Assembly: GCF_022581195.2 (NCBI RefSeq)
Contig: NC_061458.1
Location: 6,386,001-6,450,000, forward strand
DNA from: Helicoverpa zea
Taxonomy: Eukaryota > Arthropoda > Insecta > Lepidoptera > Noctuidae
Reading direction: 5' to 3'
Length of the DNA stretch: 64,000 nt
This document shows, piece after piece, positions 54,138-64,000 of the stretch. Below the pieces are notes generated by a model, which was given only the letters and a program-made list of their open reading frames with translations, had not been told where the DNA came from and ran no database searches. How positions within the stretch are numbered: position 1 is the first letter of the stretch; every line of letters begins with the position of its first letter. The translations under genes were made by a program, and so were the position numbers.

Positions 54138-56472
54138 CGAAATCAATTTCAGAATTGGTAGACTGGATAAAACCGGAATGCGTATTCAGGCAAATTAACA
54201 AAAGTTTTATTGTATGTGCAGAATTGCGTTACAAACAAAATTGAAATTGGGATATCGTATATCCGTAAATATTTTTACTTTAGCAGAAAAAAATGTGATC
54301 GATGAGAAGACTTTTAAAGATGTGTACCTAAAAATTAATCGACCTTCGTTCTTGATGGTGTTTACTGCCAATTATCAGCGATGTGTGTTAATTGAGCTGG
54401 AGACCAATGTACGCGTTCCTAGTAATGTACGGTCCCGCTATACAAGATAGCTGTCACACCTGTCCTAGATGTACATTCATATATACTGTATGTACTAGAT
54501 ATGGCTCCTAACGGCCCACTAGTCATTGTTGATCAAAGGTTCCGTTGCGTCAAAGATACGTTCAAATTGAGATCGCTCCTCTGCTGACAGAGCAATTTGT
54601 AGCGTGCTATATTCGTAAATTGTTCTATTCTATCGAGTGGTACTTCTATTTACCCTTGTTCCGGGTTAGGTATATTCGTGTATGTGTTATTGACACCTTG
54701 ACGGGTAAAAATGTTTACTATTTTATTTATTAGATAGTTATGTCGTATGTGTACAGATCTATGTCTCTTACTGGGATAAGTAGTTGCGTATCTCAGTCTC
54801 CAGAGTACCATTTCTTTCCAAGCCTGCTATTAATTACATAGCTTCATGCCAACATGTTCAACTCAAATAATTTTATTACCTGGTAAATAATTTTCGTACG
54901 TATGTTTACATTAATTTATTCATAAGGGTCAATCATGGGTTCGTAAACAGCCTCGATATTGGTTATTCAATGCTGGCTGTGCCTTTTGTACTCCTCATGG
55001 CATCGGAGGCTTAATTGAGTTGGTTGTGTGCGAGATAATATGGTATCCTCATTGTTCGATAAAAAATCGATCGCACAAACAATAAATCGTAATTAACACA
55101 ACATAATTTGCTGTTGGGTGTTATTTCCTGTTATCATCCGATGATATTACACCGTCAGCTTACTCATGAAAACTGGTGTATTCGGGAAAATAAATCTTGC
55201 TTGTAAATTGTGTAAATCAAGTTCGTAAGCGATAACACTGAATAAGGATTCCTTTACAATTTATAAATAAAAACAGCTCTTCAAAGCTAAGTACCTATAT
55301 CCTCATAAATAATCCAAACACTTCAATAAGTATCCAAATAAATAATTTACGACACGACCCCTGATTAAAACTCAACGTAAATAATTGTCACCAAACACGA
55401 CACTTAAACAGGTAAACAGGCTTATTTGTTTAATAAAATAAACAGGCTATTTTGTCCAATATTTTCACGTTAAATTACAGGTAATTTTCAAGAGGTTACA
55501 GACACTGTTAACGAGTTCTTAGACCTATTTAAGTGGAAGAGGGTTGTTTAAGTGTCAGTGAGGTCTAACAAAGGGCTGGAAATGTCGTTTCATGGCCTGC
55601 CAACCTTTATATACGGCACACCTTAAAATTATAGTGAAAGTAACGTAATTAGTGGTAATGCTAATTTTGTGTATCGTGTTGGATAAATGTAAGTGTAAAC
55701 ATACTATAGAAACTACGAATAAGCGAAAGGTGGGGTCGGTCTGCCCACTGAGGTTACAGGTTAACATAAGTGAAGGGTCCCAAATATAGGTACAATTAAG
55801 GTCTAGCTTCTGTTCGTTGAGTTTATTTAGGACGTAAGTAATTAGCTATCGTATGTTCCATAATACATTTTGAGTAAATATAATACATGTTTATTTATTA
55901 ATATATTTTTTTTGTCGAACCAAAGAATTGTTGAAAGATAATAGTAACAATATCAAACTTTGAAGCACACTTTGAGTACACACTTTTCACCGGACTCGTT
56001 TTTCACATAATATGAACTTTATGTACAAACATTATATTACTTAGTCATAAACCTTCAGCATTTACGCTTGTAAACAATAAAATTAGTGGGAAACCTTCAA
56101 ATCGTCATTGCATTATAATTAGTCTCATAGCTTTGAACGTTAAACTATTACAGACTCCACGTTAATATTTTGGCAAGAGATCAGAGCTTTTATAATATTC
56201 CATGGCTAGAACAAATAGATCATTTTACGGTTTTCCCGTCGTTTTGAGCTATTATTTTGGGTAAAAGAAAAAGGTTGGCTGTTCTAATCATCCTATTCAT
56301 TGAGTTTAACAACTTGTGAACCCGCTCGCTAAAGTTGCCCACGCAAGTTGAAAATGTTGCTCCGACGGTTTTCAGAAATTGGCTAGTAAACTGAAATCTG
56401 TCATCACTATCTCGAGCGTTGACGTTTAAAAATGTTGTTATAGTATAGTTTAGGGTGATTTTAATTTTTCGT
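54138..56472. other. AT-rich region without supported genes
   Basis: Only chance-length open frames are seen. No repeat was recognised. Confidence 0.5.
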
Positions 56473-57187
56473 TATATTACACTTTTTTTTTCATATATTT
56501 ATTTTTAAACATATGAGTTACATTTTTAAATATTAAGTAAAAAAAAAAAACATTTAAAAATATAAAAAACGGGCAACGTTTCTCCTTTCTCCGCTCACCT
56601 GATGCTTCCTGCAGGACTCATCTCAAATCCCTACTTAAAATCCCTTCCCACTCCACTGATTTCTATTCCTACTCCTTCACCGTGCACGCTGTACGGCTGT
56701 GGAATAAGTTGCCGCCTGAGCTGAGAAGCTGCCAAACTGTTGCATTATTTAAACGCAAGTTGAAGGAACACTATCTTTCCTTGTCATCATAGATGCTTAT
56801 AGTATTTAGTGTATTTATATATTTTTATACATATATATATATATATTGATATATATTTTATATATACATATTTAGGTTAAGTTAGTGATTATTTTATGTT
56901 AGTTATAGCTTCTTTTCTTTTTACGCACTCTATCTGCATCTCTTTCTATTCTAACTCTCATAACGGGCCAGCTGGAAGAGATTTCTAATGAAATAAGCTG
57001 TGCCTTTGTACTATCTTTTCTATTTTTCTTCTTCTCTGTATTCTGTGTGTGTGTACATAAATTGTTAAATAAATAAATAAATAAAAAAAGGTTGCCACCG
57101 ATATCGGGAACAGGGTCCAAGGTACCGGTGGTTAGGGTCCCAGAGACTCACAATACGCGCCGTATCAAGGAGTATATTACACTTTTT
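56473..57187 (+). mobile_element. Composite LINE insertion between exact 15-bp direct repeats
   Basis: tatattacacttttt occurs at 56473-56487 and 57173-57187. Between them lie a T-rich/A-rich left part (56488-56575), a plus-strand LINE ORF end (56580-56792) with its 3' UTR and (TAAA)n tail (about 57065-57088), and a GC-richer piece 57089-57172. That last piece has an open minus-strand frame RIVSLWDPNHRYLGPCSRYR, which also looks LINE-like. Opposite orientations suggest a nested or internally inverted insertion. Confidence 0.65.
56580..56792 (+). pseudogene. LINE ORF2 C-terminus (VRLWNKLPPELR type)
   Basis: The 70 codons before TAG include FTVHAVRLWNKLPPELR and LFKRKLKEHYLS. This 'R.WN.LP..L....FK..L..' ending is characteristic of jockey/CR1/L2-type reverse transcriptase proteins. 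All catalytic parts are absent. The 3' UTR runs to the TAAA tail near 57088 and contains a long TA-rich stretch at 56813-56873. Confidence 0.75.
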
Positions 57188-58548
57188 GTTATTTCATGAA
57201 ACTAACCTGAATTATATCTCGGTGTGGGTATTAATTCCTTTAGCAAACCGCTGGCGGTCATAAGTCAAAAATTAAACGTAAAATTAATTTACAGGATTTT
57301 GAATATTTGAGTCATTATGTAAAAACTTTAGCACCATGTCATAAATAAACCAGACCTGTTTGAATATAAGCTTTTAAATTACGACCTTACATATTATGTC
57401 ATGTCGGCAACACAGGTCTGCAGGTAAACAGACCGACTAATTTACTACGTTTTTCATAGTTAGTGTTTACTATCAGATACCAGTTGGCTGATACAACTGT
57501 AAACTATTACATTATGTTTGCGAACGGTCACAGTGAGTGTAATCTTACGTATTTTGAGTAGCACGTCTGTGTGAATTAGGGTGCTTTTACGAGTACGTTG
57601 GTTTCAATGACAAAAATTATTGTATTTATGTGAATACATGTGAATTTTACTTTCGTGCAGCTATTTTCCTGCTTACATGAGATAAAACCATGAAGTCAAA
57701 AATTATGTTAATTGGTTTCAAAAGTCTGGAAATTTATCTCAAAATTAACACCCCTTTTTGTGGTGTAGCGATTAAAAAGAAAGGTTACTACATACACCCT
57801 CGGGATGGCTTCAGTTTGTCCATAGCGGTTTTAGCGTGATGTTAAAAAAAAGAGTATATGTTGAAAAGTGAGATTTTTATTCTAGCTATTTATTTTAGTT
57901 AGATAAATAATAATACAATAGGTAATGATTACAGATGGTTGATCTCGATTCATTAGCCGTCTGACTAATGATCCTTTACAAATTAAGATAACTCGTATGG
58001 TGGGAAATCCCACCATGCAGTGGCTATTGCGCAGTAATTTGGCAGTTTCCTAGATGGATGACGTACTGCAGAAACTACGTGTAAATATTGATGCTGAACA
58101 TACCTGGATAGTGTAATGGTTATTCTGAGTAGTTACTAAACAGGTAACCTATATTTCTGTGACCAAGTACCTACCTAAGTGAAAACCTATCCTTGAAAAA
58201 TATCTTCGAAACCATAATCAGTTTTATTTGTACCCAGGATTTGGATGACTCTGTCTTATATATAAAGTTGTCGTTTGAGCTAGCTAACTACTTACTACAT
58301 ACATGGAACATCTCTCTGTATTTTCCAGAGGAGATTAACAATATCCTGTGCGTAATTTACCGAAGGGACTGAAGTACTATGTATTTGTATAGATAGACAG
58401 GCCCCCATGTTACGTAAACTACCAACTACTTGTCGTTTTGGTTTTTCTGTAACACCCGCAGGATAATTTGATAATTTTCTTATATCTGTTTTTGCGTATT
58501 TGATATACTTAAGTACTCACAAAATCCACTTCTAAGATTAGCCGCGAA
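57188..58548. other. AT-rich region without supported genes
   Basis: No coding sequence or recognised repeat. A weak CCAG|GTATGT (minus strand) near 58107 lacks a good pyrimidine tract. Confidence 0.5.
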
Positions 58549-58577
58549 ACTTACCTGTAAAACAGGAGAAAAACAAA
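58549..58577 (-). promoter_or_regulatory. Recursive splice site (ratchet point) candidate
   Basis: The minus strand reads TTTGTTTTTCTCCTGTTTTACAG|GTAAGTTTC, a long pyrimidine tract and perfect acceptor abutting a perfect donor, junction at 58555/58554. This matches the zero-nucleotide-exon sites used in very long insect introns. It is on the same strand as the gene whose upstream intron should cross here. Confidence 0.6.
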
Positions 58578-58899
58578 TATTATTAACACACCAAATATGC
58601 ATTTAATACAACAAAACGCTACTAACTTAAACATCTATCGTTTTAGTACAAAACCCGAAAAGATTTTCAATGTCACGACCTAAAACAACTACTAATAGAG
58701 CGAGCTACGGGTCGTATAAATTATTTAGAGCGCCAGACTATGTCCTTCTGTTCACGATTTAAGGTCAGTGCCACATATGTTTGTACAAACAAAGATATAT
58801 GGCTCCCACCCACGATAATTTTAGAAGGAGCTTAGAACTTGATGAGTATATGAGCTATAAAAACCCGTACGTGTCTAAAAGTGGTACTAACAGCATAAA

Positions 58900-59340
58900 C
58901 GGGAAAACCCACGTCAATTAAGCAAGCTCATTAAAACATTGCTGACACATACGTTGCATGATTCGGCTTTTACGATCGAGGAAAATCTGAGGGCACGGCA
59001 GTGCCCCAGCCAAGACTCGAACAAAGCGGGCACGGCCGTACCATCTTTTCTCGAAGCGTTTCGCGGCTATTTCAGTCCCCTGTATCTTCCATGTGAACAA
59101 AGCTAGGAGTTTAGGTTTTCGATGACCAAGAGTAAGTATTAGAACAAGCTCAGTCTCAAAATTACAAGACATTTGAATAAATAGTTTACCAGTTATGAGC
59201 GACCAAAGTTACACCATTTTGTCACTGACTCACTGACCGATCATCAAAAGTCTAAGGTACTTCTAGCAAACTTAGAACCTTCAAATTTGGCACCAAGGTA
59301 GGTTATTAGCTACATATAAAGGGAAAATTATAAAAACCTT
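58900..59340 (-). repeat. Probable dispersed repeat, family not assigned
   Basis: The GC-richer block (gcgggcacggccgtaccatc, cgaagcgtttcgcggctatt) followed by gtcactgactcactgaccga and aaatttggcaccaaggtagg feels familiar as a frequent lepidopteran repeat, but I cannot name it. An 84-codon open stretch on the minus strand (58918-59172) has no recognisable motif. Confidence 0.35.
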
Positions 59341-59911
59341 AAAACTTAATAAAAAAATAGGAAACAAATTTATATTTGCGGTTTTTCAAGAACATTGTGT
59401 ATGAATTTTGACTGCATTGATAACTTTGTTATTTATTTATGTACAAAATGTTACTATTTGTTTTATTGTTACGTAGTGGTATATTGTTATTATGTATTAA
59501 ATATACAACATATGAATAAAAAAGCTAGGTTTAAATGAAATGAATAATGATAAAATCTTTCATATGAATGCAGTGCGATAAACACTGCATGCTCGCTCGA
59601 TAGATGGCGTTGTCCTGGTCTAAATCGCGCTATGGTTTCGTTACATAGCTTAGTATAAGTAGTACTTAAAAAAAAAATAAATAATTTCATGTGATAGCGT
59701 CATCTACCTCTGAAATAAATCTCTTTTATTCTAAAAGCTATTCGATTAAAAAATTCGACAATTTCGAATTTTTTTAGGTTAAAAAAAATATTGTTTACGT
59801 GCTACTTTAGGTGTACATATTTAGTTTGTTATATATTTAGTTAGTTGCATGTAAGTTAATTTAATTTGTTATATACTTAGAGAAGAAAGAGACCTACAAA
59901 AAATAAATTAG

Positions 59912-60556
59912 ATCCCACCAAAAACATTAAATGTAAAAAAAAGCCAATCCTCTACGCAATTCCTCCACCGTAAAAAGTTTTGAGATCGCATAGAAGCCAA
60001 GTCCTGTTCTACTTTATTTGTAATAATAAATCAATATTTTGTGACTATATCAATAGTTTTGTTCACATTACAATAATACTGTCTTGGCCATGAGCACAAG
60101 TTAAAAGTCGCTCCTTGAAATAATGTGCGTTGATAAATTCTATATGGACATGATTTTACGATTGGACTGATTATGGACTGATTGGCATTTGAGATCACCA
60201 TGGACTAAACATGCGCCATAGTACATGTGCAGTTCATTGATGTTGGATGAAACTGACTGTCGGTCATTTAGTAACAATTGAATAAACTAAAAGTATTTAA
60301 TTCTGTGATATTAAACTTCATGTTTGACTTTCACCTCTCCAAGATATGCTGTATTATATTTGCAGTTTATTGTGCTCATGGCCAAGTCAATATTATTGTA
60401 AAGTGAACGAAATTATTGATATAGTCACAAAATATTGATTTATTATTACAAATAAAGTAGAACAGGACTTGGCTTCTATGCGATCTCAAAACTTTTTACG
60501 GTGGAGGAATTGCGTAGAGGATTGGCTTTTTTTACATTTAATGTTTTTGGTGGGAT
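59912..60556. repeat. Large inverted repeat: 188-bp arms, 270-bp spacer
   Basis: The arms 59912-60099 and 60370-60556 are reverse complements. The outer 140 or so bases are identical except for one A in a homopolymer; about six differences lie towards the spacer. The outer ends read ATCCCACCAAAAACATTAAA. The spacer (60100-60369) has no ORF. No target duplication was found. It may be a foldback transposon, two opposed copies of one repeat, or a long-hairpin RNA locus. Confidence 0.8.
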
Positions 60557-63084
60557 TTGTTTATTCGTGTTTCCTTTCGTTGTTAATTTTATTAGGGTGT
60601 GTTTCTGAAAGGCTTTTCCTGATAACTTTTTTGGCAATAAAAAGTATTGTAAATCATCATGTGCAATTAGTAAATAAGTAGGTATTTCTGTTTAGTATTG
60701 TGTTGTTTGTATTTTGTGTTGTGAATTCCCATTTGCACATAAATACGGACAGAGAGAGTTTTTGACATAGCTGGTACATCATTAAAATAATTTTCTAGAT
60801 CCACTCTAATTCACAAGGATTCAACCGTAACACAATAATTTCAGTGCAGCAATTTTGCAGTAAACATAACATAGAGTACTGACACTAAATATGCTGACAC
60901 ATACATCATAATAAGCATACATTTTGGCGACATGTTGAGTATCATGTGCGCTTGCAATGAATCATACTCGTCTACCTATGTTACCGAAAATAGTAACACA
61001 ATGCTTATGTGTATGATATACGATATAGTTTATGTTATGGAAATATTTTGGGTTTGTTTTGAAAATCTTGCACTGCCTCGAAAGAGTTTGTTTAGCATAA
61101 TTATTTTGGTGAAATACACTATATAAATAAATGATATAAATTCCGCTACAATTTGTGTAGGATGTTTTGTATGTCATTCTGCGTAACATTTTAGAGAAAT
61201 TAAACGGTCGAAAAACTAACCCCTTTTTATGGGAAGTGGTCACCGTTGGTACCATGTGGATAGTTTCACAAACAAGCATTCATGGAAGTGTTTTGAGTTT
61301 TGCTCACTCACGTTAATGGTTATTACGTTTAAAATAGAAGGCCGGTAATCTGATAAAGGGATTGTGTGTTTGCTAATGTTAATGAACGTACGAAATGCTC
61401 CTGACTTGGTAACAAGCCAAAAAGGCAGGCCTCTTTAAGGCGAGGAAGTGGTCAACAATAATTCCATAACCGGCACGCGCATCTAAGGCGCCAAAAGGGG
61501 TCGGAGCGTCTGAGCGGGGCGAGGATAACAATACGCGCGCTAGCTTATAACTAAAAGTCGTAAGCGACAAAATGGTTTTGTAATTTTAATATTTAGAAAT
61601 GATAATTTAATAAAAATTCCTACTACCATTTTAAAGAGTATGTATATACTCAACTACTAAAAAAGTTAAGAGGCTTAAATCGGTCCCGTTTGCCCATAAT
61701 ATGTGAATCTCTATTTAAAAAGAGGTATGTTTGATATATTTTTCTCTGTTATAAAAGTTACCTAATCATGTTTCTACAACTAACAAAATAAGGCTTATAT
61801 CATGAACTTTCAGGTAACCAAGTTGTATTTTGATCCGTTTTGTATTTACTGAGAAAAATTGACATCCTTGGCGCCAAAAATTCCAATTCGTCCTCTTAAT
61901 GGTTTGAACAAACGTATAGATGTTAGGAAGGGACTAGTGCGCTGTGTTTATGTATCGGGCTTACACAAATAAACAGTTTCGTAAAAATAAATAGAAAATA
62001 ATTCGACATTTAATTTACGTATAACTAACATAAGTAATAAAATTACCGTAGTTGTAAAATGAAATACTTGAGAGAGCAAGCTCATCTCGCAAATAATATT
62101 CTATTTCTGAAGTAAATCTTCCTAAACTACGTGGAGTTGTCGTCAAAGCTCAGACCAAGAATATTCCTTCTGGCTGCATATTATAACAGTCCGTTGAATT
62201 TTACAGCGACCCGCCTGACTAACAATATTGAATTTACAGTAGAAGCTGTTTTCATGTGGTATTAATAAATGGTTATTCTATACTTACTGCAGCTATGATA
62301 TTTGGAACATAATAGGTTCATTTAATATTTATGTCTGTTTTAGACTATTGTACTATTGTTGGTTTTGTGATCAAATAGGTTTGAAAATTAACCTGCTTTC
62401 AGTTCTGTTACTGAAGACTGAAATGGTTATATTTCCTTGCAAGTTGACGTAGAGTATTAACCTTACCACAAGTAGAAAATAGGAAAATTATCGAACAATT
62501 GGTACGTGTGTCAGAAACAGTTACCTAGACCTTCTGAAAATAATGGCAGTGAAGTTAAAAAATACGATCGACTGATTTGCTTTTCTTTAATCCCTTGAAA
62601 AATAGGTACATAAAGCAAATTAACCTGAGACGAATGGCCTAAAAAAGTCGTGTCGAAATTACTACGAACTTTGGTATTATGGCCGAAGTATTTTCCTGTG
62701 TAATCAGTGGCACGAAGGCGTATCTTTGTATATTTGTATATACTTTATTACAGTCGAATTTCCCTTTTCGCCTTTATTTTGTAAAGGTCTTTGCGTAAAT
62801 ATTGTCTTCCGCACATTTTGGGATCTGTAATTAAAGGCAGGTACAAAATTATCTTTAAGAGTATTGAATAGGAGCCCCTTTTTATATAAATTAAATAAAG
62901 AGTAAGAATAATTAAGGAACTATGATCAACAATATTAATCAGCTTGATTCATGAAAGCATGAAAATTATATTTATCGTTATAAAAACTTACTTCTCATAA
63001 ATATTGTTTTAGAAGTATTCGGAAAAATCTGCCTTTTTTATTTTAAAATTTCCACCACAATTACTGTTGTTTAATGAGATCAAT
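60557..63084. other. AT-rich region with one GC-rich patch
   Basis: A GC-rich patch at 61430-61570 (ggcgccaaaaggggtcggag) stands out but shows no recognisable coding or repeat identity. The rest is AT-rich without supported features. Confidence 0.45.
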
Positions 63085-63260
63085 CAACTGCGCAGGACAT
63101 ATTATAATGCACAAGCGTTCGCGCAGACCCGCGCAGACCGCGCAAATGCACTCATTGTTTCCTACCTCCCATAGCCCTATTGCTGACACTACCGGAGAGA
63201 AATTATGCAAAGGACCAACATTTACATACCACCAATTCCCAGACTCCTGGCTTTTTATGA
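63085..63260 (+). repeat. Degenerate copy of a lepidopteran dispersed repeat
   Basis: caactgcgcaggacatatta, taatgcacaagcgttcgcgc and ctaccggagagaaatt follow, from memory, the middle of the same frequent repeat whose head is seen at 46707. Within it cgcgcagacc is partly duplicated (63119-63146). Confidence 0.45.
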
Positions 63261-64000
63261 AAGTTTCTAATAACCGAACCTAACCCACAAAGCGATTTAG
63301 GCCTGACCCGAGAACAGCACTTACCGTATTCCGAACATTACCTAGTACAAAGCTATGAGGGCACGTGTGTCGTAACGTACGGCGATAAACGCTAATTTGA
63401 CCAGCTATTATCGGCATCCGCCACACAATTGTGGCCAGCCAAATTATGTTATAGGTAAGAGGAATTTATCGTCAGTTTAGCGTGGTAAATTTCGGCAAGG
63501 TGCTTACACCCACGTCCTTTGTTCCATAGATTGAAAACAAAGGTGTGTCGCTTCTGTTATGACATCATTTGCTTCTGGGTTTTTTAAAGCAATGAACTGT
63601 AACAGTAGGTATGACTGTTTACTACGGATTATCGTACGCTACCGCATCGCATCGTAGGTACGATACGATGCGATGACATAATGACGAAATTAAAAATAAT
63701 TGATATGAAAAGATAATCTTAACAACATTGTTGCTGTCCTTTTCTCAAAAAAGATGAATCTTAAGTTTTCTTTTCAAACACAGAACTTAGAGCCTTGTGT
63801 TTATCTTTCTTAACTTTACCTATTACGTACCTAACATAGTCATCTATAAGCTGCTGTAAGTCTAGATTACCTTCACGCGATCAACACTCCACAGACGCTG
63901 GAGATCAGCTGAAGCCCTTCACAATACAAGTTATGGACATCAATTGCATCACCACTATATTAGCGATCTTAATATGGCGTATTGTCATTCCCCCGCAGCA
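63261..64000. other. Region without supported genes
   Basis: Contains a 12-bp-stem hairpin (63645-63675); nothing else was recognised up to the window edge. Confidence 0.5.
63645..63675. repeat. Perfect 12-bp hairpin of CATCG/CGATG units
   Basis: catcgcatcgta (63645-63656) pairs with tacgatgcgatg (63664-63675) around a 7-base loop. The stem consists of repeated cat-cg units, so it may come from microsatellite slippage. Confidence 0.65.

Larger units (their letters stand above)
19238..64000 (-). other. Inferred very long upstream intron of the 7.8-19.2 kb gene
   Basis: No exon with a phase-1 donor joined to an open frame was found to the right of 19237, so the upstream intron is inferred to exceed 44 kb. 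It hosts the nested LINE block and most other repeats listed here. Recursive-splice-like sites at 58555/58554 and 47095/47094 support this reading. An unrecognised 5' UTR exon, or a separate gene without visible coding sequence, remains possible. Confidence 0.45.

Overview
This window looks like nuclear DNA of a moth or other lepidopteran. It is AT-rich and gene-poor. Its repeats are typical of lepidopteran genomes: a (CAT)n-tailed repeat around 'cagtccactgctggacatag', a tRNA-derived SINE with a gatgat-type tail, several LINE clades, a piggyBac remnant and palindromic MITEs. The family or genus cannot be fixed from the sequence alone.

Two host genes are visible, both on the minus strand. At 1963-2251 lies the first coding exon of an NHS/GUK-holder-type protein (N-terminal WAVE-homology domain). 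The rest of that gene lies to the left, outside the window. Between 7796 and 19237 lie the last five coding exons of a second gene. All five have consensus splice sites and matching phases, and together they encode the C-terminal 228 residues of a helical protein I do not recognise. The 5' exons of this gene are not seen, so its upstream intron appears to run from 19238 past the right edge (more than 44 kb). A textbook-like recursive (zero-length-exon) splice site at 58555/58554, plus a weaker one at 47095/47094, fits such a long intron.

The main mobile block is at about 20.15-30.45 kb. A nearly complete CR1/jockey-type LINE (element 1; ORF1 with PHD finger, coiled coil and FP-like domain; ORF2 with endonuclease and RT) reads on the minus strand. 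A complete, open I/R1-group LINE (element 2; ORF1 with zinc knuckles; ORF2 with endonuclease, RT and RNase H) is inserted just upstream of element 1's ORF1, flanked by an exact 14-bp target duplication. It is therefore a nested insertion.

Other mobile material: 5'-truncated LINE tails at 16.0-16.7, 36.3, 53.6-54.1 and 56.5-57.2 kb; a full SINE with 20-bp target duplications at 33.1-33.5 kb; a SINE tail fragment at 35.4 kb; a TTAA-flanked deleted piggyBac at 48.08-48.73 kb; a TA-flanked foldback MITE at 3.75-4.16 kb; and a 188-bp-arm inverted repeat at 59.91-60.56 kb. The remainder (about 36.4-46.7, 48.7-53.6 and 60.6-64 kb) is AT-rich intronic or intergenic DNA where I see no coding sequence. 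No CRISPR array, rRNA or intact tRNA gene was seen.
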